The notes under the pieces: model-generated
The model's input: only the letters and a program-made list of their open reading frames with translations
Told to the model about the DNA's origin: nothing
Database searches by the model: none
In this document: positions 25,782 through 33,511 of the stretch, piece after piece
How positions within the stretch are numbered: the stretch's first letter is position 1
Layout: the number at the start of each line of letters is the position of its first letter
Translations under genes and position numbers: made by a program
Assembly: GCF_003437535.1 (NCBI RefSeq)
Contig: NZ_QSQT01000019.1
Span: 1-63,538 of the forward strand
Length of the DNA: 63,538 nt
Origin: Phocaeicola plebeius
Lineage (GTDB): Bacteria; Bacteroidota; Bacteroidia; Bacteroidales; Bacteroidaceae
Reading direction: 5' to 3'

Positions 25782-26036
25782 ATGACAATAGAAGAAGTAT
25801 TACAGCACGATTTAAAATTCAGATATATGTTATTGGGTCGTTTGCAAGCCGACTGTGAATATTATCTTGGCTTTGGAAACAAAAGTTCTCGTCGTTTGTG
25901 GGCTGGTTCTGAAAAGACACAAATTGAATACATGACGAAAATTCACGACAGCTTCCGAGAAAACGAAAAACCCGAATGGCTGACAATGGAGCAAATCAAA
26001 GAATACAGCAATGCTATGGGAGTAACACAAGAATAA
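25782..26036 (+). CDS. LPD11-like small protein
   Basis: The 84-residue protein fits the large polyvalent protein-associated domain 11 pattern: LQADCEYYLGFGNKSSRRLW, then KTQIEYMTKIHDSF and KPEWLTMEQIKEYSNAMG. In larger proteins this domain is fused to many effector or anti-defence modules of phages and conjugative elements; here it stands alone. Function unproven. It is followed by a hairpin at 26045-26082. Confidence 0.75.
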   Translation: MTIEEVLQHDLKFRYMLLGRLQADCEYYLGFGNKSSRRLWAGSEKTQIEYMTKIHDSFRENEKPEWLTMEQIKEYSNAMGVTQE

Positions 26037-26044
26037 TTCAAAAA

Positions 26045-26082
26045 AAATACCGTAATGACCTTTAACGGAGGTGTTGCGGTAT
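26045..26082 (+). terminator. Terminator-like hairpin
   Basis: AATACCGTAA (26045-26054) pairs with TTGCGGTATT (26073-26082). No strong T run follows. Confidence 0.5.
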
Positions 26083-26094
26083 TACAGTATTACA

Positions 26095-26507
26095 AATAAG
26101 GGTCGGAGTTTGAGAACATACCCTCTTATAATTGAGAGGGTAATAATAATCCCTCTTTTATAATTATATCATTCTATTCCTTTTTTATATTTCTGCAAAA
26201 GGAATAGCATTCTTCTTTTATATTAATTATTTTTCATTTTATCTCCCATCTATTCTTCATCCTATCACCGGTTTGGTTTTATCAGATGCAAAGGTCGGCT
26301 ATCGCGCTTGATCCTGCTACTTGAAGTGTATTTCTTACAAAATTCTTCCTTCCTGCGCAAGAGTAATTTGGCAAGAAAAGTTGCCGTATGAAGCTGTATC
26401 GACATCCGTTTACCGCATCCATAAATCCCAAAACGGTTCAATCAGTAAAGAACCGACAATATGGGAAATAAAAGTTAATACTAACCAATTCTTTAAACAT
26501 TAAAATC
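26095..26507 (+). promoter_or_regulatory. Leader 7 of the repeated leader family
   Basis: Repeated CCCTCTTATAATT and TCCTTTTTTATAT boxes lie at 26130-26190. ATGCAAAGGTC is at 26286-26296. A long stem pairs TTTCTTACAAAATT (26331-26344) with AATTTGGCAAGAAA (26365-26378), 12 of 14. The terminal hairpin CGGTTC (26434-26439) / GAACCG (26450-26455) is followed by ATGGGAAATAAAAG. Confidence 0.75.
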
Positions 26508-27188
26508 ATGCCTAATTATGTAACAAACCGTTTAGAAATAAACGCAGACAGAGAAACAGTACAAAATGTGATGGATTTCTTAAAAGGAAAAACAGATGAA
26601 GACAGTACGCCTTGCTATATTGACTTCAACAACATTATCCCTATGCCAAAGGACTTACTGATAGAAGCGTCCACTTCTGGGGAATTTGGTATGCAGTATA
26701 TCATAGCACAGCAACGTAAACCGTTCAATTCACAGGACGACCTGAAAGTCATTCAATGGATGGAAATTCAGGAGGAAAAAGTCAGGGAAGAAGCATTACA
26801 ACTTGGAATGACATATCTGAAAAACTGGGGAAAATACGGTTATCCTACTTGGTATGAATGGTCTATCGCTAACTGGGGTACAAAATGGAATGCCTTTAAT
26901 CAGAATTTTGAAGAACCGAACGTGCTTTGGTTTGATACGGCTTGGGAAGGTGTGCCGCTGCTTATCCAAACACTCTCCGAAATATTTCCGGACGTCGAGT
27001 TTCAATATGCCTATGCGGATGAAGACCTTGGTTCCAACGTGGGCAAAGGGACTATCCGAAATGGAGAAACCGACATGACATTCCCCGATAGCGGAAGTAA
27101 CGATGCCTTTGAAATTGTCTTTTTCGTAAAACCGGGATTAGAGGAATACTTGGAACTGACAAACGAGGGGTATAGGTGGAAAGCCTAA
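26508..27188 (+). CDS. Api92-like (DUF1281) protein
   Basis: The 226-residue protein has both halves of the Api92-like fold: MPNYVTNRLEINADRETVQN and DFNNIIPMPKDLL at the start, WSIANWGTKWNAFN in the middle, and the ferredoxin-like repeat FDTAWEGVPLLIQTLSEIFP, then DVEFQYAYADED. Such proteins are widespread cargo of plasmids, phages and integrative elements; the molecular role is not settled. A truncated relative lies at 36373-36729. Confidence 0.8.
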   Translation: MPNYVTNRLEINADRETVQNVMDFLKGKTDEDSTPCYIDFNNIIPMPKDLLIEASTSGEFGMQYIIAQQRKPFNSQDDLKVIQWMEIQEEKVREEALQLGMTYLKNWGKYGYPTWYEWSIANWGTKWNAFNQNFEEPNVLWFDTAWEGVPLLIQTLSEIFPDVEFQYAYADEDLGSNVGKGTIRNGETDMTFPDSGSNDAFEIVFFVKPGLEEYLELTNEGYRWKA

Positions 27189-27362
27189 ACATCTCCGGAC
27201 AGACAATATCCGACATGTATTCAGGGTATATCTCAACCGATATATCCTGGACTCCTGTTGCCGGAAGCTCCGTTTATATTTATTCCATTCCACTTCCTTT
27301 TTACAATTTCACGCCTCTTGAACCAGTCTTTTTTGACCGTATTTACCCATCCCTTGGCTGGC

Positions 27363-27467
27363 CTACTTATCATCTTTGAAGCTGCTTTTACTGAAACCGC
27401 CAAACACGCCCTTCAAGAGCTTGCCGACAACCCAGAATACCAGCAATACAATTATAATATCTCCCAT
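27363..27467 (-). CDS. Small hydrophobic membrane peptide (34 aa)
   Basis: A 34-codon frame reads MGDIIIVLLVFWVVGKLLKG, then VFGGFSKSSFKDDK: one membrane helix followed by a basic, Ser/Lys-rich tail. It has its own -7 box (TATATTTG, 27524-27531) and a leader of about 50 nt. The profile matches small inner-membrane peptides, including type I toxins, but also structural small proteins. It lies just downstream of the resolvase-like gene on the same strand. Plus-strand frames in this stretch look like shadows. Confidence 0.5.
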   Translation of the reverse strand: MGDIIIVLLVFWVVGKLLKGVFGGFSKSSFKDDK

Positions 27468-27523
27468 AAGTCTTACTTTTATAGTTTTAACAATAATAAA
27501 AATACAAAATAATAACCGAAAAA

Positions 27524-27531
27524 CAAATATA
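27524..27531 (-). promoter_or_regulatory. -7 box of the 34-aa membrane peptide gene
   Basis: TATATTTG on the minus strand, 57 bp from the start codon at 27467. Confidence 0.45.
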
Positions 27532-27556
27532 CGATCCTGATTATCTGAAAATTCTA

Positions 27557-28201
27557 TCAGGAGTCACCTTCATTTGTTCCGTCCTCTTTCGGGTTCTGTT
27601 TGACACGCGGACCGCTGGTTTGGCCACGATCAAGTTTTACGCCATATTTATTGAGTATGCGCCAAATAGAACTTTTGCTGCTAAAACCGCTTGCAGCCCA
27701 AATGTCATCGAAAGAATGCCCGTTGATATACATATCCACGATTGTCTTATCTCGTTCAGCTTTAGGTAATACCTTCGGCACAGCCGGGGCTTTGATATTC
27801 TGGCGTAACTTCTCGACATGAGCGGAATATTTTCGTAGCGCGGCAATTTCTTCCGGAAATGCCCCTATTATCCACAACACATCGGCTGCTGTCGTACCGG
27901 GGAATAATTCACCGCGAGTATCAACTCTGTCATGAATGGATATGACACGTACAATTTTGATACGGCATAGTTCGATGAACGCGGCCAGTTCTCTTAAACC
28001 GCGTGCAGCATTGCTGAATTTGGATATGACTATTTCATCGCCCCTTTGAAGATTCGCCATAAGCTGTTTCCACATAGGTCTCAATGTTTCATGTTCAACT
28101 GTTTCCTCTACGATTTGTACACAACCATATCGCTGCATCCATTCTCTCTCAGCATCAAAACTGTCATTATTTTCCTTGAATATATAGCCAACTTTTGCCA
28201 T
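27557..28201 (-). CDS. Serine recombinase-like protein lacking the catalytic serine motif
   Basis: From the Met that begins AKVGYIFKENND the protein has 214 residues. The fold follows the resolvase N-terminal domain: MQRYGCVQIVEE, LMANLQRGDEIVISKFSNAA, RGLRELAAFIELC and VRVISIHDRVDT. The usual Y-A-R-V-S start is Y-I-F-K-E, so the nucleophilic serine is absent. A helix-turn-helix follows (MYINGHSFDDIWAASGFSSK, SSIWRILNKYGVK). It is probably a DNA-binding regulator derived from a resolvase. Its promoter at 28231-28238 sits inside a palindrome, which fits autoregulation. Confidence 0.72.
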   Translation of the reverse strand: MAKVGYIFKENNDSFDAEREWMQRYGCVQIVEETVEHETLRPMWKQLMANLQRGDEIVISKFSNAARGLRELAAFIELCRIKIVRVISIHDRVDTRGELFPGTTAADVLWIIGAFPEEIAALRKYSAHVEKLRQNIKAPAVPKVLPKAERDKTIVDMYINGHSFDDIWAASGFSSKSSIWRILNKYGVKLDRGQTSGPRVKQNPKEDGTNEGDS

Positions 28202-28225
28202 TTTAATATACACTGTTTTGATAAC

Positions 28226-28318
28226 AAGTGCAAATATAGCACTTTCATTTTAATCTAAAATCATATCGTGGCAAAAATCTCGCTAAATCCTTTTTTTAGC
28301 TTTTTTCTTGCACTTGTT
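28226..28318. promoter_or_regulatory. Promoter and operator-like repeats of the resolvase-like gene
   Basis: On the minus strand TATATTTGC (27-37 bp before the start codon at 28201) is the -7 box. It lies in a palindrome AAGTGC-N7-GCACTT at 28226-28244. The half-site TTGCACTTGTT recurs in inverted direction at 28308-28318. The plus-strand gene at 28436 starts beyond the second copy. Confidence 0.5.
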
Positions 28319-28402
28319 TTCATTGATAATCATATTATTAATATGATACCAAAAATTATACTAAATGCGATATAAAAGGGCTTTTACAATAAAAATAATA
28401 TA

Positions 28403-28410
28403 TAGATTTG
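28403..28410 (+). promoter_or_regulatory. -7 box of the mobilization block
   Basis: TAGATTTG followed by C lies 26 bp before the ATG at 28436. Two direct copies of GTTAAATATGAA surround the start. Confidence 0.5.
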
Positions 28411-28435
28411 CATCGTTAAATATGAATTGTTAAAT

Positions 28436-29485
28436 ATGAAAATTTTAAAATCATACTACAAGACTCCATCATTTTTGACTGGAAGATGTATCGTTTCATT
28501 GGCCATATTGGGCCTGATATCATGCAGCGATAGAAATGGCAAATCATTGTCTGAAGCTACGAACGATCCTGCCGGAATATACAGGGAGTACTTGTACAAT
28601 ATACGACGTCAGAAAGATTCCTCATTTCAAGTATTGACCAAGCATATCCTACAATGGCAAACAGTAAAAGACTCTGTTTTTAGGTATCTCCGGAATGATA
28701 CGCTCAGCCACCCCCATTCCAATCAGCGTGAAGAGTGTATCAGACTGCATGATTCTATCCGCACTGAGTTCTCACGCTTAGCCCTCTCAAAGACGCGTAC
28801 TTATCAGGAACTTTTGGCTCTCAAAGGAGAGTTCTCACCTTATAACAATGATGAGGAACTGCATCATGCCGCTGGAGAAATCCGCCCGTTTTTCAACTCA
28901 CTGGATAATCTTCCGCTTCATAAGGGTAACAAAGAGGAAATCCTTGCGGCTTACCGTATGTTACTGACCCGAACTATCCGTAACGGCATACATAGCCGCA
29001 ATGAACTGATTACTTATATCACTAAAGAAGATGCTATATTCCGTGCGTTCCTCTCTCACTTGCACGATTTCGAAGGTGAGAGTATGGCTGACATCACACG
29101 TGGTACTGAACAGTGTTGTTCGCAGATATTCTTTGCCGCTGAGAGAAAGGAGATTACCTATCGGGAGGCTATGCTTTATTTGACAATGCGCACCAATCGT
29201 CGCCAAATACAAAATATGCAGATTTGTATAGAAGATGTTCGGAACAAAAAAATCAAGACTTCTTCGCAAGCACATGCTTATATATGGATGCTTATCCACC
29301 CTTATACTTCACTGGACGGATTCTCTATGACATTGCTTTCCGATAAAGAACGGAAACAACTTGACAGGATGGCGGCACAGACACCTGTGGCGTTCAAAAC
29401 CTTGAGCCGAATCCTGCAATCGGAAAGTGGTCAACTGACTGAACTGCCAGGAATGCTTATGGATATTTTCATACAGACGCTCTAA
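28436..29485 (+). CDS. Lipoprotein of the mobilization block
   Basis: The protein is 349 residues from the ATG at 28436; a TTG nine bases earlier is less likely. It has a lipoprotein signal (CIVSLAILGLISC, lipobox LISC). The rest is helical with repeated His/Arg-rich segments such as EECIRLHDSIRTEFSRLALS and IFRAFLSHLHDFEG. No family recognised. It is followed closely by four more plus-strand genes leading to the MobV relaxase, so it may help mating or entry at the envelope. Confidence 0.6.
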   Translation: MKILKSYYKTPSFLTGRCIVSLAILGLISCSDRNGKSLSEATNDPAGIYREYLYNIRRQKDSSFQVLTKHILQWQTVKDSVFRYLRNDTLSHPHSNQREECIRLHDSIRTEFSRLALSKTRTYQELLALKGEFSPYNNDEELHHAAGEIRPFFNSLDNLPLHKGNKEEILAAYRMLLTRTIRNGIHSRNELITYITKEDAIFRAFLSHLHDFEGESMADITRGTEQCCSQIFFAAERKEITYREAMLYLTMRTNRRQIQNMQICIEDVRNKKIKTSSQAHAYIWMLIHPYTSLDGFSMTLLSDKERKQLDRMAAQTPVAFKTLSRILQSESGQLTELPGMLMDIFIQTL

Positions 29486-29496
29486 CAATATAAAAA

Positions 29497-29949
29497 ATGA
29501 ATATGTTACGACATTTTTTCAATGACTTTATGACATTTGTCCCTCTGCAACTACCGCAACTACTCGATGTGACGACAATGGAGGAAGCACAATTCTACGG
29601 TGACTACGCCCTACTGACCTTCCCGCTACGCGACCCTTACGATTTGGAGGAAGTGATGGATCTGTTTGAGGACGATATGGAGCTTATAACTCTCTACCAC
29701 CACATCCCCACGCACGCTGACAAATTCAGGCATAGCACCTGTGCATACTCCAACCCGGCATTTGGACAGATGTTCAAGATGAATTGCAAGACAGATGCAG
29801 ACGGTAAGGTAAATAGCATTCTTGTCACCATCTATGATTCTCTTGAGCAGATGTACGGCGAGCTGTGCCTTGATTTGGATCTTCATTCCAAAAGTGGCAC
29901 ATTCAAGTATAAGAAGAACAAAGACGATCTCTTGATGGATTTCCTTTAA
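29497..29949 (+). CDS. Unknown acidic protein of the mobilization block
   Basis: The 150-residue acidic protein opens MLRHFFNDFMTFVPLQLPQL after a possible two-codon extension. It has the core MEEAQFYGDYALLTFPLRDP and LHSKSGTFKYKKNKDDLLMD at the end. No signal or membrane segment. It lies 11 bp after the lipoprotein gene and 10 bp before the next gene. Confidence 0.58.
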   Translation: MNMLRHFFNDFMTFVPLQLPQLLDVTTMEEAQFYGDYALLTFPLRDPYDLEEVMDLFEDDMELITLYHHIPTHADKFRHSTCAYSNPAFGQMFKMNCKTDADGKVNSILVTIYDSLEQMYGELCLDLDLHSKSGTFKYKKNKDDLLMDFL

Positions 29950-29959
29950 TGGTCATGTT

Positions 29960-30355
29960 ATGCGGGACACACTATACCGACAAATGGTTTATTGGATTAG
30001 GGAATACCGGACATGGATAGAGGTTGTTGATGACAATTTCTATAAGGAGTATGCTTTGTCAAGAAACGGATATATCAATTACATTGTTTCCCGCACGTTG
30101 GTACTGCGGGCTTGCAAAGACAAAGGCTCATACGCCAAAGGCATGACATGGACAATTCCGGAACATAAACTGGATAAGGCATTGGCAGCCTACCGTAAGC
30201 AGGAGCATACGTTCAAGCAACGTATTAAGAAAGCAGCGATATACCTTTCACCGAGGGACGCCGAAGTTATCATCCTATTGGCCACCCACAATATTGTCCA
30301 ATTAGAGTTGATGATATCCCCCATTCAAATACGCGAGAAACCCTATTATTTATGA
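29960..30355 (+). CDS. Unknown basic protein of the mobilization block
   Basis: The 131-residue basic protein is rich in aromatic and Arg/Lys residues (MVYWIREYRTWIEVVDDNFY, then YRKQEHTFKQRIKKAAIYLS). Its last codons overlap the start of the next gene by 4 bp, so the two are probably translationally coupled. Function unknown; nucleic-acid contact is possible from charge alone. Confidence 0.57.
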   Translation: MRDTLYRQMVYWIREYRTWIEVVDDNFYKEYALSRNGYINYIVSRTLVLRACKDKGSYAKGMTWTIPEHKLDKALAAYRKQEHTFKQRIKKAAIYLSPRDAEVIILLATHNIVQLELMISPIQIREKPYYL

Positions 30356-30909
30356 TTTGGAATATACTACAACTTATCTTCTGTATAACGCTTTTCGTAT
30401 TGCCATTAGCATTGTACAAAAGCCACCGTTCTTTTATGGTAAGGTTCTACGATGCTATGATACACAGTGTAAAGGCTCGTAAACTATATGTACAGGTCGT
30501 ATTGATTCTGCTATTGCTCTTCCACTATGTTTACATCAGCGGACATGTTGGCGAGTTCGGTGTTTTTCTTTCAACTGCTATCTGTGCCACTATATATTCA
30601 TTTAGGAGAGCGGACAGATTGTTAAGAGGTTTATGTGACCGACCATGTATGTTTGTCATACTCTCATTGGTGGCTTTGGCCATCAGTTTTGTTCCACACT
30701 TGTACACAACGGCGGTAACTGCCGCCTATCTTCTTTTGGCTGCCCTGTTCTATCCCTCTGTTCGGGTTATGACCGAATTTCAGGACATAGGCATAATCTC
30801 TGAATGGATGAAATTCCCCAGACTATTAGCCGAAAGTTATTATGACCATCATCACGCGATATTGCCGCAAGATGCGGATAGCGGCAACACTGATATATCC
30901 GCACAATAG
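30352..30909 (+). CDS. Membrane protein of the mobilization block
   Basis: The 185-residue protein has about four to five hydrophobic segments: IFCITLFVLPLALY, LYVQVVLILLLLFHYVYISG, GVFLSTAICATIYSF, CMFVILSLVALAISFV and AVTAAYLLLAALFY. The C-terminus is soluble with a His-rich YYDHHHAILP. It overlaps the previous gene by 4 bp. It is an inner-membrane protein of unknown role. Confidence 0.62.
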   Translation: MIWNILQLIFCITLFVLPLALYKSHRSFMVRFYDAMIHSVKARKLYVQVVLILLLLFHYVYISGHVGEFGVFLSTAICATIYSFRRADRLLRGLCDRPCMFVILSLVALAISFVPHLYTTAVTAAYLLLAALFYPSVRVMTEFQDIGIISEWMKFPRLLAESYYDHHHAILPQDADSGNTDISAQ

Positions 30910-30927
30910 TAATAATTAAAAAATGAA

Positions 30928-31794
30928 ATGAAAATGAAAACCAAGCAGAAAATAGCTGTCCCTATATTGGCAGACAGAGAAGTATTTGACTACCTCAAGG
31001 AGAAAGTCGGTGAACGAAAAACAAAGACAGAAGCCTTCTGTGATTTATTGGATAAATCTTTGGCAGGTTTTGTTTCCCCTTTTTTAAGGAACAAAGGCTA
31101 CGAACTTCAACCCAACCAGTGCCACGTGACTGTTTCTGACCTTTCATCGGAATGGCATTGGCATAGGGCTACTGTCCGTTCTTTTTTGGATGTAATGGAA
31201 GAGTTCGGCTTGTTGAATCGCATCCGGCTTTCCAAAAGCGTCATCATTACCATGACTGTGCAAACCAGCCAATCCACGGAGTCTTGCAATGGACAGAAGA
31301 AGTTGAACCTTGCAGAACAGCTACGTGAGGCATTGTCCGATTGGATAATCGGCAAAGTGTCCCTTGACGAGATCGGAATCAAGTGTGAGCAACTTGTTCG
31401 TCGGGCAATGGATGAAGCTGGCATATGCGATAGCTGCCCATCTCCGGACAGTATCACTCGCATCAATCCGGCAGCGGATGATGATGAACGAGCTGTCAAG
31501 ATTCGTATGGTAGCTTTGGAGTGCATTACATTTGCCGCTATACAACGGGCACTGCGTAAGTCGAGATTCGATGACAGTACAGAGTTTATGGACTACTTCC
31601 GATTGGAATTGTATGGGGACTGGACAGGACTTATTGCAACTTCGAAAGGTATTGCCGGGCTTATTCTTGATGTAGATAGGGATGAAAATTCCGATTATGA
31701 TGAAGATGACAGGGAGTTCCTTAAAACGCTTTTTAAGCCTTTTCTGGCATTTGCGGCAAAGGCACAGGAGGCAACGTATCAGATTGGAGGTTGA
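30928..31794 (+). CDS. Winged-helix DNA-binding protein upstream of the relaxase
   Basis: The 288-residue protein has an N-terminal segment VPILADREVFDYLKEKVGER. A winged-helix-like region follows at about residues 55-105 (HVTVSDLSSEWHWHRATVRS, then FLDVMEEFGLLNRIRL). The rest is helical. Its position right before the oriT-like region and the MobV gene suggests an accessory relaxosome or replication-control protein. That role is inferred from context. Confidence 0.6.
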   Translation: MKMKTKQKIAVPILADREVFDYLKEKVGERKTKTEAFCDLLDKSLAGFVSPFLRNKGYELQPNQCHVTVSDLSSEWHWHRATVRSFLDVMEEFGLLNRIRLSKSVIITMTVQTSQSTESCNGQKKLNLAEQLREALSDWIIGKVSLDEIGIKCEQLVRRAMDEAGICDSCPSPDSITRINPAADDDERAVKIRMVALECITFAAIQRALRKSRFDDSTEFMDYFRLELYGDWTGLIATSKGIAGLILDVDRDENSDYDEDDREFLKTLFKPFLAFAAKAQEATYQIGG

Positions 31795-32000
31795 AAACAG
31801 AATGTATAACCGCAACAATCCACTTTTGTATCCAGTGAAGCCCCCCTGCCAGTTATAGAAGGCATCCGGGCTTGCCCGCCTGCCACGAACAAAGGGAAGG
31901 GGGAGCCTAATACCCCACCTGCCTGACGTTGGTGGGAAGGGTGTCCGAACAAGCAGCAAGCTGGGACACGGTAGATTGTCCGAAACAATATGAAAAACGT
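31795..32000 (+). other. Candidate oriT region before the MobV gene
   Basis: This 206-bp gene-free stretch holds inverted repeats usual for relaxase nick regions: CCCACC with GGTGGG at about 31914-31938, and GTGTCC with GGACAC at about 31940-31970 around a 17-base loop. It is much richer in G and C than its surroundings. MobV relaxases typically act just upstream of their own gene. The nick site itself cannot be placed. Confidence 0.55.
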
Positions 32001-33458
32001 ATGGCAAATCAAAAACAGGTACTCGACGTGCAGGTGTCGAAAGGGATTACCACCGCCCAAAGTAATGAACATCTGCGTGACCGTAGTGAAAAGGCAGAGA
32101 AGTACGCTATGAGTAAGGGAAATTATGATCCTACGCGTAAACGGCTGAACTTCGAGATTGCGCCCGGAGGTAAAATACATCCCATCGACACAAGCCGTAG
32201 CATTCCCAAACGGATGGCGGACATATTAAGTCACCGTGGAATCAAAGATCCTAATGAGGGGCTGCTCGAACCAAAATACCGCACGGTGGTAAATATCATC
32301 TTCGGCGGTTCACGGCAGCGAATGCAGGAACTTGCTTTCGGTACGCAACAGGTGGACTTTGAAAAAGGTGCGGACAATACCCGCATCGAACGGAAGCGTG
32401 ACATTGAACGCTGGGCCAAGGATGTTTATTCATTCGTTTGTGGCAGATATGGTGAGCAGAACATCGCTGCATTCATTGTACATCTGGATGAATTGAACCC
32501 GCATATCCACTGTACGCTTCTGCCAATCAAGGATAGTCGCTTTGCGTACAAGGAAATCTTCGCCGGTAAGGATAAGTTTGAATATAGTGCAAGAATGAAA
32601 CAACTTCATACGGACTTTTTCGCAGAAGTCAATACAAAGTGGGGAATGTCAAGAGGAACAAGCATATCCGAAACGGGTGCACGGCACAGAACGACTGAGG
32701 AATACCGCCGAATGTTGTCTGAAGAGTGTACAACAATCGAGGATAATATCAAACTCCATCAACAGGTATTGGGTGAACTTCAATCAGACATCCGGTTGGC
32801 AGAACGCAGAGTCAAAGGGCTTACGACAATGGTTAGCAATCTTGAAAAGCAGAAAACTGAAAAAGAAACCTTGTTATCGGCAGCCGAGTACAATTTAAAA
32901 GAAAACAAAGGCAATGCGGCAGAATTGGCAATCCAAATACAAATGTTGGAAAAAGAGCTGCAAGGAATCATCAGGCAACTGGCAGACAAGCAGGAAAAGT
33001 TGCAGACGGCTGACCGGCAACTCATCGAACTGAAAAAGGATATGGGAGCCATTGAAGAACGTACCGAAGAACTCAAAGAGGAGGCCTATCAATATTCCCG
33101 TGATGTACACTCCAAAGTGGATAGCTTGTTTAAAGACGTCCTACTGGAGAGTGTAATCAGCGAGTATCGTAACGCATCGGCACAAATGAATGTTTCAGAA
33201 CGGCAGCTCTTTGACGGTTCACTGGTACAGTCTATCGCCGAGCGGGGTACGGAAATCATGCACTGTGCGACAATGCTATTTCTCGGAATGGTAGATGATG
33301 CCACTACATTTGCCGAATCACATGGTGGTGGAGGCGGAGGGAGTGACCTCAAATGGGGACGCGACGAGGACGAGGACAATCGAGCATGGGCACTTCGCTG
33401 TATGAGGATGGCGAGCCGCATGATGCGCTCGACTATCGGCAAGAAATCTAAACGGTAA
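32001..33458 (+). CDS. MobV-family relaxase (Mob/Pre)
   Basis: The protein is 485 residues from the Met that begins ANQKQVLDVQVSKG; the longer frame from 31929 runs into the oriT-like repeats. MobV motifs are visible: an N-terminal segment ending TAQSNEHLRDR and the metal site AAFIVHLDELNPHIHCTLLP (H-x-D-E-x-x-P-H-x-H) near residue 170. A coiled coil covers about 250-390, and a Gly-rich GGGGGGS linker comes near the end. It would nick one strand at oriT and lead transfer. Confidence 0.9.
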   Translation: MANQKQVLDVQVSKGITTAQSNEHLRDRSEKAEKYAMSKGNYDPTRKRLNFEIAPGGKIHPIDTSRSIPKRMADILSHRGIKDPNEGLLEPKYRTVVNIIFGGSRQRMQELAFGTQQVDFEKGADNTRIERKRDIERWAKDVYSFVCGRYGEQNIAAFIVHLDELNPHIHCTLLPIKDSRFAYKEIFAGKDKFEYSARMKQLHTDFFAEVNTKWGMSRGTSISETGARHRTTEEYRRMLSEECTTIEDNIKLHQQVLGELQSDIRLAERRVKGLTTMVSNLEKQKTEKETLLSAAEYNLKENKGNAAELAIQIQMLEKELQGIIRQLADKQEKLQTADRQLIELKKDMGAIEERTEELKEEAYQYSRDVHSKVDSLFKDVLLESVISEYRNASAQMNVSERQLFDGSLVQSIAERGTEIMHCATMLFLGMVDDATTFAESHGGGGGGSDLKWGRDEDEDNRAWALRCMRMASRMMRSTIGKKSKR

Positions 33459-33511
33459 ATGGCATACGCCTTACACCAGATTAAAAGTATAACTAATGAA
33501 ATCATTGGAAT

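Noticed and set aside
27176..27512. Plus-strand frames after the Api92-like gene
   Set aside because: Hydrophobic, Pro-rich random text; the minus-strand 34-codon frame has a promoter and a better profile.
31929..32000. N-terminal extension of the MobV protein
   Set aside because: It would translate the oriT-like inverted repeats; the Met at 32001 starts the family-typical sequence.
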